Notes: a model not told the origin generated them from the sequence alone. A stretch of DNA of 64,000 bases from 66-474 sp035695065 (GCA_035695065.1 DASSEW010000063.1:7170-71169); one strand, 5' to 3'. Positions 8,097-20,852 are shown, counted from the stretch's first letter. Program-made: numbers and translations.

Positions 8097-9089
8097 ATGA
8101 CTCCGCACGATCCAAACCCGTGGCGCCTGTGCGTCGCGCCGATGATGGACTGGACCGACAGGCACTGCCGGTACTTCCATCGGCTGCTCGCGCCGCACGC
8201 ACGGCTGTACACCGAGATGGTGACCTCGGCGGCGCTGGTCCACGGCAACCGTTTGCATCTGCTCGAGCACAGTCGCGAGGAACATCCGGTGGCGCTGCAA
8301 CTGGGCGGCGCCGATCCGGATGAACTCGCGCAGGCTGCGCGTTTTGGTGCGCAGGCCGGTTACGACGAGATCAACCTCAACGTCGGATGTCCTTCCGATC
8401 GCGTGCAATCGGGCCGCTTCGGCGCCTGCCTGATGCGCGAGCCGGCGCTGGTGGCCGAGTGCGTGCGCGCGATGCGCGAAGCGGTGAGCGTGCCTGTGAC
8501 CGTGAAGTGCCGCATCGGTGTGGACGAGCAGGACGAATATGCGGACCTGCAACGCTTCGCGGAAAGGATGATCGATGCCGGCGTGCAGATCCTGGTCGTG
8601 CATGCGCGCAAGGCTTGGCTGCAGGGCCTGTCACCGAAGGAAAACCGCGAAATCCCGCCGCTCAATTACGAGCGCGTGTATCGCCTGAAGCAGGATTTCC
8701 CGCCATTCACGGTGGTGATCAACGGCGGCATCACCGATTTGAATGCGGTGCGCGAACACCTGCAGCACGTGGATGGCGTGATGCTCGGCCGGCTCGCCTA
8801 CCACGAACCGTATGCGCTGGCGGAAATGGATGCGGCGCTGTTCGGCGGCGAACCGCCGGCGCGTGAGCAGGCGCTGCGCGCGATGCGCCCGTATATCGAG
8901 GCGGAACTCGCGCGCGGCACGCGGCTGCAGAACATCGCTCGCCACGTGCTCGGGCTTTATCACGGCGAGCCCGGGGGGCGCGCATTCCGGCGGGTGCTGT
9001 CCGAACGCGCGCACCGCGCCGATGCCGGCTGGGAAACCATCGAGGCCGCACTGGAAACCGTGCAGCCCCGCGCCGCGCGGGCTGCGTAA
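8097..9089 (+). CDS. dusA: tRNA-dihydrouridine(20/20a) synthase DusA
   Basis: 330 residues. A flavoenzyme that reduces uridine at positions 20/20a of the tRNA D-loop using NADPH. Diagnostic DusA segments are LYTEMVTSAALVHG, NLNVGCPSDRVQSGRFGACL with the catalytic Cys, and HARKAWLQGLSPKENREIPP, which distinguish DusA from DusB and DusC. The length matches E. coli DusA. The ATG at 8097 begins the conserved N terminus; the frame stays open upstream only because of antisense composition. Confidence 0.95.
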   Translation: MTPHDPNPWRLCVAPMMDWTDRHCRYFHRLLAPHARLYTEMVTSAALVHGNRLHLLEHSREEHPVALQLGGADPDELAQAARFGAQAGYDEINLNVGCPSDRVQSGRFGACLMREPALVAECVRAMREAVSVPVTVKCRIGVDEQDEYADLQRFAERMIDAGVQILVVHARKAWLQGLSPKENREIPPLNYERVYRLKQDFPPFTVVINGGITDLNAVREHLQHVDGVMLGRLAYHEPYALAEMDAALFGGEPPAREQALRAMRPYIEAELARGTRLQNIARHVLGLYHGEPGGRAFRRVLSERAHRADAGWETIEAALETVQPRAARAA

Positions 9090-9103
9090 GTACCCGGTTC
9101 AGC

Positions 9104-9457
9104 ATGATTTCATTGGCTGACCGCATTATCGCAGGTATGCCGAACCGTTCTGCGCTCGCCGCTGCCGCCCTGTCCGCCGCACTGCTCGTCGGCGCGGGCG
9201 TGGCCTGCGCGCGCGGTGCGCCGCCGCCGAAGCAGCAGAACAGCCACGAACAGTTGAGCCTGGAGCGCGCGGTGCAGCAGGTGCAGCAGCAGACCAACGG
9301 GCGCATCCTGGCCGCGGACAGCATTTCCAACGGACGCAGCAAGCTCTACCGGATCAAGGTGCTCACGCCGGACGGACACGTGCGCGTGATGCAACTGCGT
9401 TCCAACGACGGCTCGCCGGAACGCGAGCGCAAGAAAGACGGATCGGGCGGGAGATAA
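9104..9457 (+). CDS. PepSY-domain periplasmic protein upstream of phoP
   Basis: 117 residues from the ATG at 9104; an alternative ATG at 9137 would give a more typical signal peptide (ALAAAALSAALLVGAGVACA). The mature protein holds one PepSY-like unit (LSLERAVQQVQQQTNGRILA, KLYRIKVLTPDGHVRVMQL). PepSY proteins are often co-encoded with two-component systems and may inhibit proteases or modulate sensing. The stop is 2 bp before phoP, whose ribosome binding site (GGGAG) lies inside this gene, so the two are translationally close. Confidence 0.75.
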   Translation: MISLADRIIAGMPNRSALAAAALSAALLVGAGVACARGAPPPKQQNSHEQLSLERAVQQVQQQTNGRILAADSISNGRSKLYRIKVLTPDGHVRVMQLRSNDGSPERERKKDGSGGR

Positions 9458-9459
9458 TC

Positions 9460-10164
9460 ATGCGCATACTGCTGGTCGAGGATGAAGCCCCGTTGCGCGA
9501 AACCCTCGCGGCACGGCTGAAGCGCGACGGATTCGCGGTGGATGCCGCGCAGGACGGTGAGGAAGGCCTGTACCTCGGCCGCGAGGTGCCGTTCGACCTG
9601 GCGATCGTGGACCTGGGCCTGCCGAAGATGTCGGGCATGGACCTGGTGCGTCAGTTGCGGGAGCAGGGCCGCAGTTTCCCGATCCTGATCCTGACCGCGC
9701 GTTCGTCGTGGCAGGACAAGGTCGAAGGCCTGAAATACGGCGCCGACGATTACTTGGTGAAGCCCTTCCATGTCGAGGAACTGCTGGCGCGCATCAACGC
9801 GCTGGTGCGGCGCGCGTCGGGTTGGTCCAAGCCGACCCTCACCTGCGGGCCGATCCGGCTGGACACCACCGCGCAGACCGTCACGGTGGACGGCAAGAAC
9901 GCCGACCTCACCAGTTACGAGTACAAGGTGCTCGAATACCTGATGCTGCACGCCGGCGAGCTGGTGTCGAAGGCCGATCTCACCGAGCACATCTACCAGC
10001 AGGATTTCGATCGCGATTCAAACGTCCTGGAAGTCTTCATCGGCAGGTTGCGCCGCAAGCTCGATCCGGAAGGCAGCCTGAAGCCGATCGAGACGGTGCG
10101 CGGCCGCGGTTACCGTTTCGCGATCCCGCGCGACGAGAGCAACGAGGAAGGCGCCACGGCGTGA
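9460..10164 (+). CDS. phoP: Response regulator PhoP (OmpR family)
   Basis: 234 residues: receiver domain 1-120 (LLVEDEAPL acidic pocket, phosphoacceptor Asp in IVDLGLPKMSG, Lys in DYLVKPFHVEE) and a C-terminal OmpR winged helix (LTSYEYKVLEYLMLHAGELV, VFIGRLRRKLDPEG, VRGRGYRF). The linker and winged helix closely resemble PhoP of Xanthomonas. It lies between a PepSY gene and a phoQ-type kinase, the usual order in these bacteria. Probable targets are envelope and Mg2+/cationic-peptide responses, inferred from homologues. Confidence 0.92.
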   Translation: MRILLVEDEAPLRETLAARLKRDGFAVDAAQDGEEGLYLGREVPFDLAIVDLGLPKMSGMDLVRQLREQGRSFPILILTARSSWQDKVEGLKYGADDYLVKPFHVEELLARINALVRRASGWSKPTLTCGPIRLDTTAQTVTVDGKNADLTSYEYKVLEYLMLHAGELVSKADLTEHIYQQDFDRDSNVLEVFIGRLRRKLDPEGSLKPIETVRGRGYRFAIPRDESNEEGATA

Positions 10165-10245
10165 TGCCGGACCTGCGGCGGCACCGGCGTGCACGACTGC
10201 ACGCGGGCCGCGCGCATGCCCGTGTTGCGCGGCATACTTGAGCGA

Positions 10246-11631
10246 ATGCCCATCGACCCCAAGCGGCCGCTTTCGCTTGCCGCCCGTTCGACCATTGCGA
10301 CGGGCCTGGTGCTGGCCGGCTTCCTCGGCCTGGCAGGCTTCGCGCTGGATCGCGCCTATTCGCAGGCCGCGCTTTCGGCGTTGCGCGATCGCCTGCAAAG
10401 TTACGCGTACGCCTATCTCGCCGGCACCGATGTCAGCAATCGCTCGGACAAGGTGATCCTGCCGGAAGTGCCGCCGAACCCCGACTTCGCGCGGCCCGGC
10501 TCCGGGTTGTACGCGGTGGTGGTCGGTCAGGACGGGTTCCGCTGGGAATCGCCTTCGGCGCTGGGGCGCGAATTGCCATTCGACGAGTTGCTCGCGCCGG
10601 GGCAGACGCAGTTCAGGGGACCGCTGCCGACGAGTGCCGGCAATGTCTATCTCCTGAGCCAGGGCGTGACCTGGGAATTGCAGAACCGCAATTACCGCAT
10701 GACGGTGAACATCGCGCAGGGCGAGGCGCAGTTCAACGACCAGCTCGCCGCCTACCGCCGCACGCTGTTCGGCTGGCTGGCGGCGCTCGGCCTGGTGCTG
10801 CTGGTGCTGCAGCAGATCCTGTTGCGCTGGAGCCTGTGGCCGCTGCGGCGCGTCGCCGCCGATCTTGCGCGCATCGAGCGCGGTGAAACCGAGCACCTGC
10901 CGGGTTCCTATCCGCTGGAATTGAGCGGCCTCACCGGCAGCCTCAACGACTTCATCGACAGCGAGCGCGACAACCTCAAGCGCAACCGCAACATCCTTGC
11001 CGACCTGGCGCACAGCCTGAAGACGCCGCTGGCGGTGACGCGCTCGCAACTGGAATCGAGCGATCCCTCGCCGCTGCGCGAAGACGTGCTGCAGCAGGTG
11101 CAGCGCATGGACCAGATCGTCGCCTACCAGCTGACGCGCGCTGCGACGTCAGGCCACGCCAAGTTCGCGGCGCCGGTGCCGATCGCCGCGCACGCCGAAG
11201 CGGTGGTGCGCAGCCTCGAGAAGGTGTACGCGGCCAAGAACATCCTGTGCGAATTCGACATCGCGGAGAACGCGCGCTTCTTCGGCGAGGAAGGCGACCT
11301 GCTGGAACTGCTGGGCAACCTGCTGGAGAACGCGTTCAAGTGGGCGCGGCGCCGCGTGCTGTTCAGCGCCCGCACGCTGCCGCCGGCCAGCGCGCGCGCG
11401 TGGCGGCCGGGCCTGGAGATCACGGTGGAGGACGACGGCCCCGGCATTCCGCCCGAGCGCGTCGAGGATTACCTGCAACGCGGCGTGCGCGGCGACGAGC
11501 GCGTGCAGGGCCACGGCATCGGCCTGGCGATCGTGCAGGACATCATGCGTGCCTACCGCGGCGAGCTGCACATCGAGCGTTCGGAAGAACTCGGCGGCAG
11601 CCGGTTCAAGTTGAGCTTTGACGCGGTTTGA
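10246..11631 (+). CDS. phoQ: Sensor histidine kinase PhoQ
   Basis: 461 residues from the ATG at 10246, chosen because the first membrane helix (residues ~12-35) follows directly; an ATG at 10216 is possible. Order: helix 1, a periplasmic sensor of about 130 residues (DKVILPEVPPNPDF, VVVGQDGFRWESP), helix 2 (LAALGLVLLVLQQIL), HAMP, HisKA with the phosphorylated His in LADLAHSLKTPLAV, then HATPase (NLLENAFKWA, DDGPGIPPE, GHGIGLAIVQDIM). It phosphorylates PhoP; the gene lies 81 bp downstream of phoP. Confidence 0.9.
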   Translation: MPIDPKRPLSLAARSTIATGLVLAGFLGLAGFALDRAYSQAALSALRDRLQSYAYAYLAGTDVSNRSDKVILPEVPPNPDFARPGSGLYAVVVGQDGFRWESPSALGRELPFDELLAPGQTQFRGPLPTSAGNVYLLSQGVTWELQNRNYRMTVNIAQGEAQFNDQLAAYRRTLFGWLAALGLVLLVLQQILLRWSLWPLRRVAADLARIERGETEHLPGSYPLELSGLTGSLNDFIDSERDNLKRNRNILADLAHSLKTPLAVTRSQLESSDPSPLREDVLQQVQRMDQIVAYQLTRAATSGHAKFAAPVPIAAHAEAVVRSLEKVYAAKNILCEFDIAENARFFGEEGDLLELLGNLLENAFKWARRRVLFSARTLPPASARAWRPGLEITVEDDGPGIPPERVEDYLQRGVRGDERVQGHGIGLAIVQDIMRAYRGELHIERSEELGGSRFKLSFDAV

Positions 11632-11639
11632 TGCTTTCA

Positions 11640-11657
11640 GCCCCTTTGGAAAGGGGC
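11640..11657. terminator. Stem-loop after phoQ
   Basis: GCCCCTTTGGAAAGGGGC, a perfect hairpin in the 57-bp gap between the convergent phoQ and a small secreted protein gene. There is no T-run. The following GCGATCA also follows the similar hairpin at 28300-28320, so it may be a repeat family as well as a terminator. Confidence 0.45.
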
Positions 11658-11688
11658 GATCATGGAACGCTGACTTGCGTCGAAACAG

Positions 11689-12045
11689 TTACTGGATGGA
11701 GCCCGGCAACAGCGATTGCCAGGACAACACGCCGTGCTTCGGCGGGCTCGCCGCGGCGGGACCCGGCGTCGGCGCGTTGCCGCGGCGCGCGGTGGGCGGC
11801 GCGGGCTTGGGATCATTGTTGCCGTTGCTGCCGGAGGCGGAAGCCGAGTCGTCGTCATCGGCGTGGGCACGATGCGGCGAGACCAGTTCCGAGAACGGAT
11901 TCTCGTCGTTGTGCGCGCTCGGCAACGACGGTGCGCTGGTTTCCGCAGCCAGCATGCGTTCGGACGGGCCATAATCCAGCGCAGCCGCGGTCAGCGGCAG
12001 GCCCGCCGCACACAACACGGTCAACAGCAAGGAAACACGCTTCAT
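11689..12045 (-). CDS. Small secreted Pro/Ala-rich protein
   Basis: 118 residues from the ATG at 12045. A signal peptide (VSLLLTVLCAAGLPLTAAA, cleavage near AAA|LDY) is followed by a disordered segment with an acidic run (HADDDDSASASGS) and a Pro/Ala-rich tail. No domain recognised. It converges on phoQ and is divergent from birA. A real exported protein seems likely from the signal peptide, but the low complexity limits confidence. Confidence 0.55.
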   Translation of the reverse strand: MKRVSLLLTVLCAAGLPLTAAALDYGPSERMLAAETSAPSLPSAHNDENPFSELVSPHRAHADDDDSASASGSNGNNDPKPAPPTARRGNAPTPGPAAASPPKHGVLSWQSLLPGSIQ

Positions 12046-12141
12046 GGCAGCCCCCGGATTCGAGCGCACCCGGCATCATGGCACAACCCGTTGCCCCCCG
12101 CCAGCGTACGCGGTCACAAGCCGGGGAAGGGACGTTTGCGC

Positions 12142-13113
12142 ATGAGCGCTGCCCCGGAATTGCTGGATCTGCTCACCGCCGAGGCGCCGGTTTCAGGTGC
12201 CGATCTGGCGCGGCGGCTGCGCGTCTCGCGTGCCGCGGTGTGGAAGCAGGTCGAGGCGCTGCGCGCGGCCGGATTACCCATCGAGGCGCAGGCCGGACAC
12301 GGTTACCGGCTGGCCCGGCCGCTGGATCGGCTGGACGCGGGCAGGATCCGTCGCGCCTTGCCGGCTTCGATCCGCAGGCAAGTCGGCGCGCTGGAGGTAC
12401 ACTGGAAACTGGATTCGACATCCAGCGAGCTGTTGCGCCGCGCGGAGGACCTGCCGGATCGCGCCTTCGTGTTCGCCGAAATGCAGACCGCGGGCCGCGG
12501 CCGGCGGGGGCGCAGTTGGGTGTCGCCGCCGGCCAGCAATCTCGCGTTCTCGTGCTTCAAGCGCTTTGATCATGGTTATGCCGCGCTGTCCGGGCTGTCG
12601 CTGGCAATCGGCGTGACCGCCGCACGCGCGCTGGAGGCGTGCGGGGTGCAAGGCGTCGGCGTGAAGTGGCCCAATGACCTCTTGCATCGCGACGCCAAGC
12701 TCGCCGGCATCCTGGTCGAACTGGGCGGCGAATTCCTTGGGCCCTGCCATGCTGTGATCGGCATCGGCATCAACCTGCATCTCCCGGACGACGCGCGCGC
12801 GGCGATCGCGCAGCCGGTGACTGACCTGGAAGCGTGCTGCGATGAAGTTCCCGCGCGAAACCGGCTGGCGGCGGCGATGATCGAACACCTGTGCGAGGCG
12901 CTGGACCTGTTCGCCGAATCCGGATTCGGCGCGTTCGCATCCGCCTATGCCGAACGCGATGCGTTGCGCGGACGCACGCTGCGGGTGGACGATCCGCGCG
13001 GAGTGTTCGAAGGTATCGCGATGGGCGTGGATGCGCGCGGTGCATTGCGCGTGCGCACGTCGGATGAAGAAAAGCTGGTGGACAGCGCGGAAGTTTCGGT
13101 GCGTGCGCAATGA
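12142..13113 (+). CDS. birA: Biotin--[acetyl-CoA-carboxylase] ligase / biotin operon repressor BirA
   Basis: 323 residues. An N-terminal winged helix (residues 1-65, VSGADLARRLRVSRAAVWKQ) is followed by the BPL catalytic domain: biotin-binding TAGRGRRGRSWVSPP near residue 120, KWPNDLL near 175, and GIGINLHLP. A C-terminal SH3-like cap ends the protein. It biotinylates the acetyl-CoA carboxylase carrier and, having the DNA-binding domain, may also repress biotin genes. The stop overlaps the coaX start by 4 bp. Confidence 0.93.
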   Translation: MSAAPELLDLLTAEAPVSGADLARRLRVSRAAVWKQVEALRAAGLPIEAQAGHGYRLARPLDRLDAGRIRRALPASIRRQVGALEVHWKLDSTSSELLRRAEDLPDRAFVFAEMQTAGRGRRGRSWVSPPASNLAFSCFKRFDHGYAALSGLSLAIGVTAARALEACGVQGVGVKWPNDLLHRDAKLAGILVELGGEFLGPCHAVIGIGINLHLPDDARAAIAQPVTDLEACCDEVPARNRLAAAMIEHLCEALDLFAESGFGAFASAYAERDALRGRTLRVDDPRGVFEGIAMGVDARGALRVRTSDEEKLVDSAEVSVRAQ

Positions 13114-13895
13114 AAATGCAATCCGGCAATGCCACCTGGCTGTTCGATCTCGGCAACTCGCGGCTGAAGGGTGCGTGGTTGCGCGGTGGCGAACTCCGGC
13201 AGGATTTTGCGCTGGCCTGGGACGCGCCGGATTTCGACGCGGTGCTGCAAGTGCAGCTCGCGCGCTGGCCTGCGCCATCACGCGCACTGGTCGCATCCGT
13301 AGCTTCGGCTGGTCATGCGGAGCGGGTGCGCGCCGCACTGCAAGCGTGGCCGGCTGCGGACGTGCAATGGTTGCGTTCGCCGAAACAGGGTTGCGGTATC
13401 ACGAGCTATTACGGAGTTCCCGAACGACTGGGCATCGATCGCTTCCTCGCGATGGCCGCCGCGCGTTCGCACGCGAACGGTGCTGCGGTAGTCGTCGCCG
13501 GTTGCGGCACCGCGCTGACGCTGGACGCGGTGGACGCGGACGGCAGGCAACGCGAAGGGCTGATCGTCCCGTCGCCGGAACTGATGCTGCGCTCGCTGCA
13601 AGGCGCTACCGCGATGGCGGACACCCATCGCGATGCCTTCGCACACGCGGAACACGACGACACTGCGCGCGCGCTGCACGCAGGCTGCCGGCGTTCGGCG
13701 GCGGCGCTGGTCGAGTGGTATTGCGCGCGGCAGGGATCCGAGGTCGGGGATCCGGCGCTGTTCCTGCACGGTGGCTGGGCCGCATCCCTGCAAGGCATGC
13801 TCGAAGAAGACCGGTTCGGCGGGCGCATCGTCCTGCTCGACCATGCCGTGTTGCGTGGACTGGCGCTCTGGGCGGCGCGGCAGATTCCGGTATAA
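13110..13895 (+). CDS. coaX: Type III pantothenate kinase CoaX
   Basis: 261 residues. First step of CoA synthesis: pantothenate to 4'-phosphopantothenate. Family motifs are visible: LFDLGNSRLKGAW (phosphate loop), GIDRFLAMAAA, and GCGTALTLDAVDADG. Type III enzymes use a monovalent cation and are insensitive to CoA feedback. The ATGA overlap with birA shows translational coupling; the SPOR gene follows 28 bp later, giving a birA-coaX-SPOR operon known in related bacteria. Confidence 0.93.
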   Translation: MKMQSGNATWLFDLGNSRLKGAWLRGGELRQDFALAWDAPDFDAVLQVQLARWPAPSRALVASVASAGHAERVRAALQAWPAADVQWLRSPKQGCGITSYYGVPERLGIDRFLAMAAARSHANGAAVVVAGCGTALTLDAVDADGRQREGLIVPSPELMLRSLQGATAMADTHRDAFAHAEHDDTARALHAGCRRSAAALVEWYCARQGSEVGDPALFLHGGWAASLQGMLEEDRFGGRIVLLDHAVLRGLALWAARQIPV

Positions 13896-13923
13896 AGGCG
13901 CCGGCCCCACCGATTCCGTCCTC

Positions 13924-14574
13924 GTGTTCTACCGCCTGCTCTTCCTGCTGCTGATCGCGTTCAACATCGGCGTGGCCGCGTGGCTGGCGTTCGGCCATGC
14001 GCCAGCCAGGCCATTGCCGCCCGCGACCGATCCGGGCGTGCCCGAACTGAAATTGCTCTCCGAGCGCGCGGGCGTGCCCGCGCCGGTCGCGGCAGAATCG
14101 CGCGCGGCGGAGGCTTCCGATCGCTGCGAAAGCATTGGTCCATTCCCGACGCAGGCCGACATGCGCACGGCGATGCAGACGCTCACGCCGCACGTGCCGC
14201 GCATCCAGTATCGCGAAGAGCAGACGCGCCAGTCGCGCGGCTTCTGGGTGTACCTGCCGGCGTTGCCGACGCGCGACGCGGCCCTGGGCGCCGCGCGCAG
14301 CCTCTCCGCCAAGGGCGTCAACGACTATTACGTCGTCACCGCCGGCGACCAGCAGAACACGATCTCGCTGGGCCTGTTCCACGACCGCGGCAACGCGGAG
14401 AACCGCCGCGCGCAGATCGCCGCGCTTGGCTTCAACGCGCAAATGACCGAACGCGTGGAAACCCTGCCGGTGTACTGGGTGGATTTCGCGCTGCCCTCGG
14501 TGCCCGGCTTCGAGTGGCAGAAGTGGCTGCCGGGTCGCAGCGATCTGCAGATGCACACGGTGGATTGCTTTTGA
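13924..14574 (+). CDS. SPOR-domain membrane protein
   Basis: 216 residues from a GTG at 13924; no ATG lies between the coaX stop and the membrane helix, so GTG is the best start. A single N-terminal helix (LLFLLLIAFNIGVAAWLAF) is followed by a short linker and a SPOR-like region of about 75 residues (RCESIGPFPTQADMRTAM, GFWVYLPALPTRDAAL, ISLGLFHDRGNAENRRAQ). SPOR domains bind denuded peptidoglycan at division sites. Last gene of the birA-coaX operon; a cell-wall role is inferred. Confidence 0.8.
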   Translation: MFYRLLFLLLIAFNIGVAAWLAFGHAPARPLPPATDPGVPELKLLSERAGVPAPVAAESRAAEASDRCESIGPFPTQADMRTAMQTLTPHVPRIQYREEQTRQSRGFWVYLPALPTRDAALGAARSLSAKGVNDYYVVTAGDQQNTISLGLFHDRGNAENRRAQIAALGFNAQMTERVETLPVYWVDFALPSVPGFEWQKWLPGRSDLQMHTVDCF

Positions 14575-14669
14575 GGGCAGGCGCGCGCCTGCACAAGGCC
14601 GCTTGGCAGGAGCCTGCGTGCAGGCGTCCGATGGTTCGGCGGGCGCTGTCATGCGATCATTTCATCTGT

Positions 14670-14745
14670 GCCGCTTTAGCTCAGTTGGTAGAGCAACTGA
14701 TTTGTAATCAGTAGGTCGTCCGTTCGAGTCGGACAAGCGGCACCA
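14670..14745 (+). tRNA. tRNA-Thr (anticodon TGT)
   Basis: 76 nt including an encoded CCA. Acceptor stem GCCGCTT/AAGCGGC with discriminator A, D-arm AGCTCAGTTGGTAGAGC, anticodon stem ACTGA/TCAGT around loop TTTGTAA (anticodon TGT, reads ACA), variable AGGTC, and T-arm with GTTCGAGTC. All arms pair. No duplicated 3' end was seen downstream, so it does not look like an occupied integration site. Confidence 0.97.
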
Positions 14746-14882
14746 TGTCTTCGACGCAAGTTTCCGGACGGCTCTCCCCGGGCATTGCCCACCATCGCTT
14801 GGAAGTCGAACGAATCCACCCGCCATTCACGGCAGCGGGCCTAGCGTTCATCGCGAATGCCCCTCCTCGCAATGACGACGCC

Positions 14883-15866
14883 ATGCTGGATACCGCACGC
14901 CGCGACGTGATCGCCATCGGCGCTTCCGCGGGCGGGTTCCACGTGCTGATGGAACTCGCCGCGCAACTGCCGGCGGATTTTCCTGCGGCGGTGCTGATCG
15001 TGCTGCATATCGGTTCGCATCCCAGCGAGCTGCCGAAGCTGCTGAGCGCACGCGGGCCGAATCCGGTCGTGCATCCCTGTTCGGGCCAGCCGCTGCAACG
15101 CGGCACGATCTACGTGGCGCCGCCCGACCATCACATGCTGCTGCATGGCGATTCGATCCATCTGTCGCGCGGCCCCAGGGAGCATCACGCACGACCGGCG
15201 ATCGATCCGCTGTTCCGCTCGGTTGCCATTGCTTGCGGTTCGCGTGCGATCGGCGTGGTGCTGAGCGGCAGGCTCGATGACGGCACGCCCGGCGCACAGG
15301 CGATCAAGCAATGCGGCGGCCTGATCGTGGTGCAGGACCCGGACGATTCGGAGCAGGCCAGCATGCCCTCGAGCGTGTGCGAAAACCTCGAGGTGGATCG
15401 TTGCGTGCCGCGCGCGGTCCTGGCAGAGACCTTGATCAACCTGGTCGGCACGCCGGCTGCCGCCCCGGTCGACCTGCCCGCCTGGCTGCTATGCGAGCAA
15501 CGCGTCAGCGAAGGAGAAGCCGATCCCATGGAAGATCTCAACCGCATCGGAAAGCCCTCCGTATTCGCCTGCCCCGATTGCGGCGGCGTGCTGTGGGAAG
15601 TCATGGACAGCAAACCCAAGCGCTTCCGCTGCCACACCGGACATGCGTTCACCTTGCGCACCCTCGAGCACACCCAGGCGACCAACACCAACAAGGCGTT
15701 GTGGAGCGCGGTCCGCGCCCTGCAGGAGCGTGAGAGCTTGCTGGCCGCGCTGGTTGCCGACCATCGCGCACGCCGCAACGACGACGAAGCCGCGCGACTG
15801 GAAGCCGAGTTGAAGGAAACCTCGCAGCATTCCGCGCGGCTGCACGAGATTACGGTTGAGGAATGA
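14883..15866 (+). CDS. CheB-type methylesterase domain protein with C-terminal zinc-ribbon-like region
   Basis: 327 residues from the ATG at 14883, where conservation starts; upstream in-frame ATGs abut the tRNA and encode non-conserved sequence. The CheB catalytic fold shows the Ser motif AIGASAGGFHVL, YVAPPDHHMLLHG with the catalytic His, and VVLSGRLDDGTPGAQAI with the catalytic Asp. There is no receiver domain. The last 100 residues carry CPDCGGVLWEV and CHTGHAFT, a four-ligand Cys/His site, then a coiled helix. It precedes the CheB-CheR-kinase gene and may act with it. Confidence 0.85.
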   Translation: MLDTARRDVIAIGASAGGFHVLMELAAQLPADFPAAVLIVLHIGSHPSELPKLLSARGPNPVVHPCSGQPLQRGTIYVAPPDHHMLLHGDSIHLSRGPREHHARPAIDPLFRSVAIACGSRAIGVVLSGRLDDGTPGAQAIKQCGGLIVVQDPDDSEQASMPSSVCENLEVDRCVPRAVLAETLINLVGTPAAAPVDLPAWLLCEQRVSEGEADPMEDLNRIGKPSVFACPDCGGVLWEVMDSKPKRFRCHTGHAFTLRTLEHTQATNTNKALWSAVRALQERESLLAALVADHRARRNDDEAARLEAELKETSQHSARLHEITVEE

Positions 15867-15894
15867 AGCCCGTCGTGGCCCGATTCGGGTAGTT

Positions 15895-16010
15895 GTAGGA
15901 GCCTGCGTACAGGCGGCCGCTTTTGAAGACGGCGCTTCGCGCCGCTCGCGAGCACGCTCGCTCCTATAAAAGCCGCTGTGTAGGAGCCTGCGCGCAGGCG
16001 ACCGGCGAAA
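15895..16010. repeat. GTAGGAGCCTGCG repeat cluster
   Basis: Two copies of TAGGAGCCTGCGYRCAGGCG (15896-15915 and 15980-16000) flank an inverted GCGAGCACGCTCGCTCCTA element. A third copy lies before the tRNA at about 14608-14626, and diverged forms occur at 20294, 33335 and 35664. Each carries the short palindrome GCCTGCGYRCAGGC. This 206-bp gap holds no gene. Confidence 0.7.
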
Positions 16011-16073
16011 ATCTCGCCAACACTCGCGCCGCCGGCCATTTCGGTCTACCCTGCACGTTCGATACGGATATCG

Positions 16074-19781
<3,708 letters not shown>

Positions 19782-19869
19782 ACGGGGAGCAATCCGCAAG
19801 GAAGGCAAACATGAGTAGTGAACCGAACCGCGGCCATCAGGCGTCGCGCGGAATCATCCCGCGGCATGG

Positions 19870-20295
19870 ATGTGCCGCATGAGCACGGAAAGCGGCGTGC
19901 TGCCGGGCGACCGGCGCGCCGCGCGGGCAGCGCCATTGCGTATCCTGATTGTCGAGGACGAAATGATGCTGGCGATGATGCTGCAGGATGCGGTGGCCGG
20001 GATCGGCCACAAGGCGCGCAAGGCGTCGCGCCTGGACAAGGCGTTCGAGCTGGTGAATGCACATGTCTTCGACGCCGCGGTGCTGGACGTGAACCTCAAC
20101 GGCGAGCCGGTATTCCCCTTGGCCGCGCTGTTGCGCGAACGCGGCGTGCCGTTCCTGTTCGCCTCCGGCTACGGCGACGCCGGCGTTCCGCGCGGGTACG
20201 GCGATTGCATGGTGCTGCAGAAACCTTACGGCCTCGACGCCTTCCATGCCGCGCTGCGCGACTTGTTGGGCAACAAAGGCACGTCCGCTTCGTAG
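19870..20295 (+). CDS. Single-domain response regulator, FAT-GUY-like
   Basis: 141 residues (or 138 from the ATG at 19879). A receiver domain alone: acidic pair in LIVEDEMMLAMML, phosphoacceptor Asp in AAVLDVNLNGEP, then PFLFASGYGDAGVP and LQKPYGLDAF. The FASGY-KPY pattern resembles the FAT-GUY subfamily, which typically partners HWE/HisKA_2 kinases, fitting the kinase 88 bp upstream. Ser replaces the usual Thr in the motif. It has no output domain, so it should pass phosphate on or act by protein contact. Confidence 0.85.
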   Translation: MCRMSTESGVLPGDRRAARAAPLRILIVEDEMMLAMMLQDAVAGIGHKARKASRLDKAFELVNAHVFDAAVLDVNLNGEPVFPLAALLRERGVPFLFASGYGDAGVPRGYGDCMVLQKPYGLDAFHAALRDLLGNKGTSAS

Positions 20296-20444
20296 GAGCG
20301 CTGCGCGCGACCGCGGAGCTCTTGGACATGGAGGCGCTCCGGTTGCGAGCACCCGTCTTCACAGAGTTCCTTTCCGCCCACGCTATGATTGGCCGTGGCC
20401 GATCGCCTCCGCAGGCGGCCGGCATCTTCCTTCGAGGCACGGCA

Positions 20445-20780
20445 GTGGGGACGATTTCCGACGATCTGGATTTCGAGGCGCGCTACGAGGCGTTGCGCAC
20501 GGCGTACTTTGCCGCGTTGCCGCAGCGTCGCGATGAAGCCGCAGGGCATTGGCGTGCGTGCATGCAGGACGTGGAATCGCCGGCCTGGCGCGAACTGCAT
20601 TCGCTGGTGCACAAGCTGTCCGGCTCGGCGCCGTGTTACGGGCTCGACGAGGTCGGCGCGGTCGCGCAGAAGCTCGACCGGATGTTGTCCGGCAAACCGC
20701 CGTGCCGCGATGCCGCCGCGCTCGCGCCATGGCTGGACTGCCTGCTCGCGGCGATGGATTCCGCGCTGACCACAGCTTGA
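20445..20780 (+). CDS. HPt-domain phosphotransfer protein
   Basis: 111 residues from a GTG at 20445; ATGs at 20385 and 20328 in the same frame are less plausible. The helical core ELHSLVHKLSGSAPCYGL contains the HPt signature, with His in VHKLSGSA as phosphoacceptor, followed by VAQKLDRML. It lies 150 bp after the single-domain regulator and most likely serves as the next phosphocarrier in the HWE kinase relay. No kinase or output domain is fused. Confidence 0.75.
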   Translation: MGTISDDLDFEARYEALRTAYFAALPQRRDEAAGHWRACMQDVESPAWRELHSLVHKLSGSAPCYGLDEVGAVAQKLDRMLSGKPPCRDAAALAPWLDCLLAAMDSALTTA

Positions 20781-20852
20781 CCTTTACCGTGGCGGCACCG
20801 GGCCGCTTGCGGCTATCCTCGACAATCTGATTCGACGAGCGCGAGCCAAGCC

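Noticed and set aside
14745..14882. ATG overlapping the tRNA-Thr CCA end as a start for the CheB-like gene
   Set aside because: The 46 extra residues are not conserved, and the start would lie inside the tRNA 3' end; the ATG at 14883 begins the CheB fold.
19818..20330. Plus-strand frame overlapping the single-domain response regulator, continuous with the HPt gene
   Set aside because: It is the shifted frame of the regulator gene; only the part from about 20445 shows protein-like HPt sequence.
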